This document shows, piece by piece, positions 36,401 through 45,400 of a stretch of DNA of 64,000 nucleotides. The notes under the pieces were generated by a model, which was not told the DNA's origin, did no database searches, and saw nothing but the letters and a program-made list of their open reading frames with translations. The stretch's first letter is position 1; the number at the start of each line of letters is the position of its first letter. Both the position numbers and the translations under genes were made by a program. The stretch is from Janthinobacterium aquaticum (GTDB taxonomy: Bacteria > Pseudomonadota > Gammaproteobacteria > Burkholderiales > Burkholderiaceae_D), in assembly GCF_009208565.1 (NCBI RefSeq), contig NZ_WFLK01000006.1, positions 124,001 through 188,000 of the forward strand. Reading direction: 5' to 3'.

Positions 36401-39400
36401 CGTTATGCTGGCTGTCAGGCCGGTCGGGTTGCTGACCGTATAGTTGCTGGCCAGACCGGTGCCATTAGCCAGCGTCGCGCCGCTTGCCGTTACGGCAATA
36501 TTGCTGGCCGCATTTTGTGATGCAAAAGTGCCCGTCAAACCGGACAACGACAAGGTTTCACCACCGACCAGGCCACTCAAGGCGCCGCCCGTCACGCTTG
36601 CTGCCAGCGTGCCGTCATACACCTTGTTACCCGCCGTCGCGCCCGTCACCGTCAGCGCTTTCGGCGTGATGGCGCCCGTGCCGCTGGCAATGCTGCTGGC
36701 CAGACTGTAATTGCCCGCGTCCGTGCCGCCCAGGACGATGCCTTCGACGTTCACCGTTTTAGTACCCGCGTTCTTGTCGCTGAACGTGGCCTTGGTGGCG
36801 GTAAATGACAGGCTGTCGCTGCCCAGCACGCCATTGTAAGTGGCGCCGGCGTTCAAAGTGGCGGCGTCGCTGCCATCATACGTTTTGGTCACGGCCGTGA
36901 TGCCGCTGACGCTGGCAATTTGCGCCTGGGTAATGGTGCCCGTGCCAGTGCCGGTGACTGCCGTCAGATTGTAGTTGCCGGCATCGGCACCGCCCAGTGA
37001 CAGGCCGCTGGCGTTGACAACCTTGCCGCTGCCGGCATTCTTGTCATTGAAAGTGGCCGAGGCCGCGCTGACATTCAAGGCATCGCCATTGACCATGCCG
37101 GCAAAGGTTGCGCCCGCATTGCTGACAGTGGCTTTGGTGCTGGTGTCATAGACCTTGCTGCCGGCCAGAATGCCGGTCACACCGGTGATGGACGCCTGGC
37201 TGATACTGGCCTTGGTGCTGGCCGTACTGGCGCTCAAGCTGTAGTTGCCGGCATCCGCGCCAGCGAGCACGATATCGCTGATGGTCACCGTCTTGCCGGT
37301 GGCCGCATTCTTGTCAGCAAACAGCCCTGCCCCGCTGGCGCTCAACTGGTCGCCGGCGACCATGCCTGCAAACGTCGCACCGCTGGTATCGAGGGTGGCG
37401 CCCCGGGTGCCGTCATACACCTTGTCGCCGGCGGTAATGCCGGCCACGCCCGTGATGGTCGCCTGGCTGATACTGGCCTTGGTGCTGGCCGTATTGGCGC
37501 TCAAGGTGTAGTTGCCGGCGTCCGCGCCAGCAAGCGCGATATCACTGATAGTCACGGTCTTGCCAGTAGCCGCATTCTTGTCAGCAAACAGTCCTGCCCC
37601 GCTCGCGCTCAACTGGTCGCCAGCGACCATGCCTGCAAAAGTCGCGCCGCTGGTATCGAGGGTGGCGCCTCGGGTGCCGTCATATACCTTGTCGCCAGCA
37701 GCAATACCACTTACGCCGGTAATGACGGCCTTGGCGATATCGCCGGTGCCGGTGCCGATAGTGCTGGCCAGGGTGTAATTGCCCGCGTCGGTGCCGCCCA
37801 GCACGATACCTTCGACATTGACGGTCTTGCCGGTGGCGGCGTTCTTGTCGCTGAAGGTCGCCTTGGTGGCACTGAACGACAGGCTGTCGCTACCCAGCAA
37901 GCCGTTGTAGGTGGCACCGGCGTTCAAGGTGGCGGCGTCGCTTCCGTCATAGGTTTTGGTCACGGCCGTGATGCCGCTGACGCTGGCAATTTGCGCCTGG
38001 GTAATGGTACCCGTGCCGCTGCCGGTGACTGCCGTCAGATTGTAGTTGCCGGCATCGGCACCGCCCAGTGACAAGCCAGTGGCGTTGACAACCTTGCCGC
38101 TGCCGGCGTTCTTGTCGACGAAGTTGGCCGAGGTGGCGCTGACATTCAAGGCGTCGCCATTGAACATGCCGGCAAACGTCGCGCCGGCATTGCTGACCGT
38201 GGCCGTGGTGGTGGCGTCATAGGTCTTGCTGCCAGCGATGATACCCGTCACGCCGGTAATCTGTGCCTGGGTGATGCTGCCAGTACCTGCGCCAGTCACC
38301 GCCGTCAGATTGTAGTTGCCGGCATCGGCACCGCCCAGTGACAGGCCGCTGGCATTAACGGCCTTGCCGCTGCCGGCGTTCTTGTCGGTGAAGTTGGCCG
38401 AGGTGGCGCTGACATTCAAGGCGTCGCCATTGAACATGCCGGCAAACGTCGCGCCAGCGCTGCTGACCGTGGCCGTGGTCGTGGCGTCATAGGTCTTGCT
38501 GCCAGCGATGATGCCCGTCACGCCGGTAATCTGTGCCTGGGTGATGCTGCCAGTACCTGCGCCAGTCACCGCCGTCAGATTGTAGTTGCCGGCATCGGCA
38601 CCGCCCAGTGACAAGCCGCTGGCGTTGACAACCTTGCCGCTGCCGGCGTTCTTGTCGATGAAGTCGGCCGAAGTGGCGCTGACAGTCAAGGCGTCGCCAC
38701 CGAACATGCCGGCAAACGTGGCGCCGGCGTTGCTGACGGTGGCTGTGGTGGTCGCGTCATATACTTTGGTGCCGCCCACAAAGCCGGTCACGCCCGTGAT
38801 GTTCGCCTTGGCGATATCGGCTTTGACATCGATCGGGTTGCTGACCGTGTAGTTGCTGGCAAGACCGCCGTTGCTGCCGTCGGCCAGCGTGGCGCCACTG
38901 ACGATGATGGCTTTGTCGGTGCCGGCGTTCTTGTCGCCGAAAGCACCCGAGAGGCCGGACAGGCCCAGGGTTTCCGAGCCGACCAGGCCGCTCAAGGCGC
39001 CACCGGTGACGGTGGCCTTGGTGGTGCTGTCATAGACCTTGTTGCCGGCCGTCACGCCGGTGACGCTCAAGGCTTTTTGCGCAATGCTGGCAGTCAGGCT
39101 GCCAGCGACCGTGTAATTGCTGCCAAGGCCACCGTTGCTGCCATTGGCCAGCGTGGCGCCGGTAATATTGACAGCCTTGTCGTTGCCGGCATTCTTGTCG
39201 CCGAACGCGCCACTCAAGCCTGTCAGGCCGACAGTTTCCAAACCGACAAAACCGCCCAACGTGCCGCCCGTAATGGTGGCATCGCGCGTGCCGTCATAGG
39301 TTTTATCAAGCGCCAGCGAGCCGGTTACGGTCAGGACTTTTTGCGTGATATTGCCGGTAACACCAGTCGGATTGCTGACCGTGTAATTGCTGGCCAGACC

Positions 39401-42400
39401 CGTGCCGTCAAGCAGGCTGACGCCCGATACCGTTACCGCCTTGCCGTTGCCGGCGTTCTTGTCGACAAATACGCCGCTGCCGCCCGATATCACCAGCGTC
39501 TCGCTGCCGACCAGGCCGCTGAGGTTGCCGCCGGCCAGCGTTGCTGCGGTGGTGCCGTCATAGACCTTGCTGCCGGCCGTCATGCCCGTCACGGTCAGTG
39601 CTTTCGGCGTGATGTTCGCCGTCAGGCCGGTCGGGTTGCTGATCGTGTAGTTCGCGGCCAGGCCACCGCCGCCGCCATTGCCCAGGGTGGCGCCTGATAC
39701 CGTCACCGTTTTGCCGGTGCCGACATTGGCGTTGTCAAACGCTGCCGTCAACCCGCTCACGGCCACGCTTTCCGTACCGACCAGCCCACTGATCGAACCA
39801 CCCAGCAGACTGGCAGTGGTGTTGCCGTTGTAGACCTTGCTACCGGCAGTCATGTTAATAATGCTCAAGGCTTTGGGCGTAATGGCCGCCGTGCCGCTGC
39901 CAGTAGTTGCTGTCAGAACATAGTTGGCCACATCGGTACCACCGAGCGTCAGGCCGCTGGCGTTGACGGTTTTGCCGCTGCCGGCATTCTTGTCGGCAAA
40001 GGCTGCCGAAGTAGCGCTGACCGTGAGCGCGTCGCCATTGACCATGCCGGCAAAGGTGGCGCCGGCATTGCTGACAGTGGCCTTGGTATTGCCGTCATAG
40101 ACCTTGTCGCCGGCCACGATGTTGCTGACCGCGCTGATGCTGGCCTGGCTGATATTGGCCGTCACGCCGGTCGGATTGCTGACGCTATAGTTGCTGGCCA
40201 GTCCGGTGCCGTCGCTCAGGGTCGCGCCAGTGATGATGACGCCCTTGGCGATGCCTGCGTTCTTGTCTGCAAAAGCGCCCGCCAGGCCGGACAGGCCCAG
40301 GGTTTCGCCACCAACCAGGCCACTCAGGCTGCCACCGGTGACGGTGGCCTTGGTGGTGCCGTCATAGACTTTGCTGGTGCCCGCCACGCCGGTGACTGTC
40401 AATGCTTTTTGCGCGATGCTGGCCGACAGGCCGGTAACTGTGCCAACCGAGTAATTACTGGCCAGGCCACCATTACTGCCATCGGACAAGACCCCGCCGG
40501 TGATGCTGACGGCCTTGCCGCTGCCGGCATTCTTGTCGACAAACGTGCCGGTGAGGCTGCTCAGGCCCACCGTTTCCGTGCCTATCGTGCCGCTCAGGCT
40601 GCCGCCTGTAATGGTGGCGCCAAGCGCGCCGTCATAGGTTTTGTCAGACGCCAGCGCACCGGTGACAGTCAGGACTTTTTGCGTGATATTGCCGGTAACA
40701 CTGGTCGGATTGCTGACCGTGTAATTGCTGGCCAGACCCGTGCCGTCGAGCAGGCTGACGCCCGACACCGTTACCGCCTTGCCGTTGCCGGCGTTCTTGT
40801 CGACAAATACGCCGCTGCCACCCGATATCACCAGCGTCTCGCTGCCGACCAGGCCGCTGAGGTTGCCGCCGGCCAGCGTTGCTGCGGTGGTGCCGTCATA
40901 GACCTTGCTGCCGGCCGTCATGCCCGTCACCGTCAGTGCTTTCGGCGTAATGTTCGCCGTCAGGCCGGTCGGGTTGCTGATCGTGTAGTTCGCGGCCAGG
41001 CCACCGCCGCCGCCATTGCCCAGCGTTGCGCCCGATACCGTCACCGTTTTGCCGGTGCCGACATTGGCGTTGTCAAACGCTGCCGTCAAACCGCTCACGG
41101 CCACGCTTTCCGTACCGACCAGCCCACTGATCGAACCACCCAGCAGACTGGCAGTGGTGTTGCCGTTGTAGACCTTGCTACCGGCAGTCATGTTAATAAT
41201 GGTCAGGGCTTTGGGCGTAATGGCCGCCGTGCCGCTGCCAGTAGTTGCTGTCAGAACATAGTTGGCCACATCGGTACCACCGAGCGTCAGGCCGCTGGCG
41301 TTGACGGTTTTGCCGCTGCCGGCATTCTTGTCGGCAAAGGCAGCCGAAGTAGCGCTGACCGTGAGCGCGTCGCCATTGACCATGCCGGCAAAGGTGGCGC
41401 CGGCATTGCTGACGGTGGCCTTGGTATTGCCGTCATAGACCTTGTCGCTGGCCACGATGTTGCTGACCGCGCTGATGCTGGCCTGGGTGATATTGGCCGT
41501 CACGCCGGTCGGATTGCTGACGCTATAGTTGCTGGCCAGTCCGGTGCCGTCGCTCAGGGTCGCGCCAGTGACGACGATGCCCTTGCCGGTCCCCACGTTC
41601 TTGTCTGCAAAGGCGCCCGAAAGGCCGGAAAGGCTCAGCGTTTCACTGCCGACCAGCCCACTCAGGCTGCCACCGCTGACGGTGGCTTTGGTGGTGCCAT
41701 CATAGACCTTGCCGGTGCCCGTCACGCCGGTGACCGTCAAGGCTTTTTGCGTGATGTCGCCAGTCACGCCGGTCGGATTGGTCACCGAATAATTGCTGGC
41801 CAGGCCGCTGCCGTCGACCAGAGTCGTGCCGGTAACGGTCACGGCCTTGCCGGTGCCGGCGTCCTTGTTGTTGAAGGTGCCCGTCTGGCCGGACACACTC
41901 AAGGTTTCTCCGGTGACCAGGCCATTGAGGGTGCCGCCAGTCACGCTGGCCTTGGTATTGCCGTCATACGTCTTAGCGCTGACCGTCATGCCACTCACCG
42001 TCAGGGCCTTTTGTGTAATGCTGGCCGTCAGGCCCGTTACCGGGCCGACCGTGTAATTGCTGGCCAGGCCACCGCCAGTGCCGTCGGACAGGGTGCCGCC
42101 GGTTACCGTCACGGTCTTGCCGCTGGCGGCGTTCTTGTCGACAAAGGTGCCGGCAAGGCTGGACAGACCCAGCGTTTCCGAGCCGACCAGGCCGGACAGG
42201 GCGCCGCCGTTGATGGTGGCCGCCGTGCTGCCATCGTAGACCTTGTCGCTGGCTGTCGCGCCGGTCACCGTCAGCGCCTTGCGTGTGATATTGCCGGTCG
42301 CGCCGGTGGCGTTGCTGACCGTATAGTTGCTGGCCAGGCCGCTACCGTTACCCAGGGTGGCGCCGGTCACCGTCACGGCTTTGCCGTTGCCAGCGTTCTG

Positions 42401-45400
42401 GTCGTTGAATGTCCCGCTCTGGCCGGACAGGGTCAGGGTTTCGCCGCTCACCAGGCCATTGAGGGTACCGCCCGAAATGGTGGCCTTGGTGTCACCGTCG
42501 TAGGCTTTGCTGGCAACGGTCACGCCGCTGACCGTCAGGGTTTTTTGCGTGATATTGGCCGACAGGCCCGTCACGCTGCCGACCGTGTAGTTGCTGGCCA
42601 GGCCACCGTTGCTGCCATCGCTCAAGGTGCCACCGGTAACCGTCACGGCAATGCCATTGCCGGCGTTCTGGTCGGCAAAGCTGCCCGACAGCGCGCCCAG
42701 GCCAACCGTTTCGCTGCCGATCATGCCGCCCAGGGTGCCGCCCGTAATCGCGGCCGCCTTGGTGCCGTCGTAAGTCTTGTTGCCGGCCACGGCGCCACTC
42801 ACCGTCAAGGCTTTGGGCGTGATGCTGGCCGTCACGGTGGCATCCGCAAACGTGTAGTTGGACGCCAGGCCAGTGGTGCCGCCACTGCCGCCATCGCTCA
42901 GGGTGGCGTGGACGGTGACCGTCTTGTTATTGCCGGCGTTCTGGTCGGCGAATGTCGCAGTGCGGCTGGTGGTCAGCTCCTGGCTGCCCACCAGGCCGGA
43001 GATGGTCGCCTTGCTGATGCTGGCCGTCGTGTTGCCGTCATATTCTTTGTCACCCACCGACAGGCTGGCCCAGCTCAGGGCCTTGGGCGTGATGGTGCCG
43101 GTGATGGTGCCGGGCGAGGTGATCGAATAATTGCTGGCCAGGCCAGAACCATTCGACACGGTACCCAGCGTTACCGTCAGCGTCTTGTTGGTGCCGGCGT
43201 TGGCGTCCTGGTAAGTCCCGCTCGAGGTGCCGAGGTTCAGGGTTTCACCGCTTACCAGGCCAACAAAGGTACCGCCAGTCACGGTTGCCGACGCCAGATT
43301 GTCGTATACCTTGGTGGTCGCGGCCAGGCCGGTGACGGTCAGGGCTTTCTGCGTGATGGTGCCGGTCAGGCCGGTGGCCGAGACGATATAGTTGCCGCTG
43401 GCGCTGCCGGTGGTAGTTGCCGTCACGGCCTTGCCGGTGCCCACATCCTTGGTGTTGAAGGTGCCGGTGTTGTACGTCACGTTGGCGGTATCCTGCGACA
43501 GCACGCCCGACAGCGAGCCGCCCACCAGCGTGGCGGCGGTGGTGCCGTTATAGTCGCGGGTGGCCACCGTCGCGCCGCTCAATGTCACGCCCAGTTTGTC
43601 GATGGTCAGGGTCGCCGCGTTGGAACTGATGGCGTACCCGCGCTGGCCGGAATACAGGCCGCCGGCCGTGATGGCGTAGGTACCGGCGTTGACCGCGCTG
43701 CCCGCCGCGCCATAGTTCAGGCTACCTTGCAGCACCGCATTCGGGTTCGAGTAGGTGGCGCCCGGCGCCGTCCAGTTGCTGGTGCCGTCATAGGTCTTGG
43801 TGGCGTTCGAGGCAAACGTCACCTGCAGCGGCGTCATGAAGGCGCGCAGCAAGGGGTAGGTATTGGTGTCGTAGACGATCCACGTGCTGGCCAGATTCCA
43901 GCCCGGCCCGGTGTAGGTCGACAGCAGCTTCATTTGCGCCGTGCTCAAGCCGGTGCCTGCAGCGCTGTTCGGCACGGCACTAGTGGTGGTATCCCAGAAA
44001 TTGCCACTGGCGGCGCCGTTGCTGAAGCTAGTCAGGCCGCCGATGCTATTGCCGCCGGTGACGGTGCCGCTGGCATAGTTGTTGGTCAGCGTGCCGGAAC
44101 TCGTGCCAACCAGGCCGCCGATGTAGCTCGTACCGCTGACAGCACCGCTGGCGTAGCTGTTGCTGACGATGCCAGGCGCGCCGTTCCCGCCGACCAGGCC
44201 GCCGACCTGGGTGCCGCCCGACACGCTGCCCGTGCTGTAACTGCCGTCGACCAGGCCCTGGTTCAGCCCGACCAGCGCACCTGCGGCATCGCCGGCGATA
44301 ACGCTGCCGCCTTCCAGACCGACATTGCGCACGATCGCAGTACCCGAGGTTACACCGAACAGGCCGCCGTAACTGTTGCTGGGTCGGTTGATCACCAGAC
44401 CGGAAATGACATGGCCGGTGCCATCAAAAGTGCCGGTAAACGGCCTGCTGGTGTTGGCGCCGACCGGCACGAAGGTGCCGCCATTCCAGACATCGTTGGT
44501 GGTACCCGTGCTGGCCGCGTTGATATCCTGCTTCAGCGTGTAGTTGCCGGCCAGGTTCATCGCCATCAATTGCAGCTGGTGCGACGAGTAGATATTGGTG
44601 CTGTACTCGGCCGCCAGCATCGGCCCGGTGGCGCCTGTCGCGTTACCCGCGCCGTTGAGCGTGCCGTCGTTATTGACCATGACCCAGTTGTTGCCCGCCG
44701 CGCCGGTGGTGCTCGTGAAAGTAAAGGTGGAGAAGTTCGACGCGACTTGCATTTCAGCCGAAGTCAGGCCGATAATCGAGGTAGGGAAGGTGCTGCCGGA
44801 ATTGACACCGATGCCGTTCAAGGTCGGATTCAGAGTCTTGTTGTAATACCCGCCACCAATCACCGGATTTGAGCCAGAAGCGATTTTGCCAATAACGCCG
44901 CCGATGTCTCCCGTGGCGCCTGGAAGCAGTGTCACTGCGCCGGACGAATAGACATTGCTGACCGAACTAGAGGCTGAATTGTTGCCAACCACGCCGCCTA
45001 CGATCGTGCCGCCCGTTACCGTGCCAGTCGCATAACTGTTGCTGATGATGCCAGAATTGCCTCCCACCAAGCCCCCAATACCGCTGTTGACGAGCTTATT
45101 GGCGGTCACTGCACCAGTCGAGTAGCTATTGAGGATTTGGCCCGAGGTGAGATTATTGCTTACCAAACCGCCAGTCCAAGATGAGCCCGTCACGACACCG
45201 ATGTTGAAGCTATTGCTAATTACACCAGTCGCGCGATTTTGATTGACCAAGCCGCCGGCACCAGTACCCGCTGTCACATTTCCTCTATTAAAACTGTTGA
45301 TTATGCTGCCATAATTATCGCCAACCAACCCAGCGGCAACATATGGTGCGCTCACTACGCCCGTGTTATAGCTGTTTTCAATCTTGCTGTCTTTGGTCGT

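Noticed and set aside
33383..36520. Long open frame (1045 codons) on the plus strand opposite the adhesin
   Set aside because: It is the antisense of the YDG repeats. Because each repeat unit lacks stops in this frame, the whole array stays open. Composition is repetitive, with no domain, signal or ribosome site.
40409..44872. Open frame of 1487 codons on the plus strand opposite the adhesin
   Set aside because: Same cause: stop-free antisense of the repeat array. The sense strand has a clear TPS protein with its transporter and terminator.
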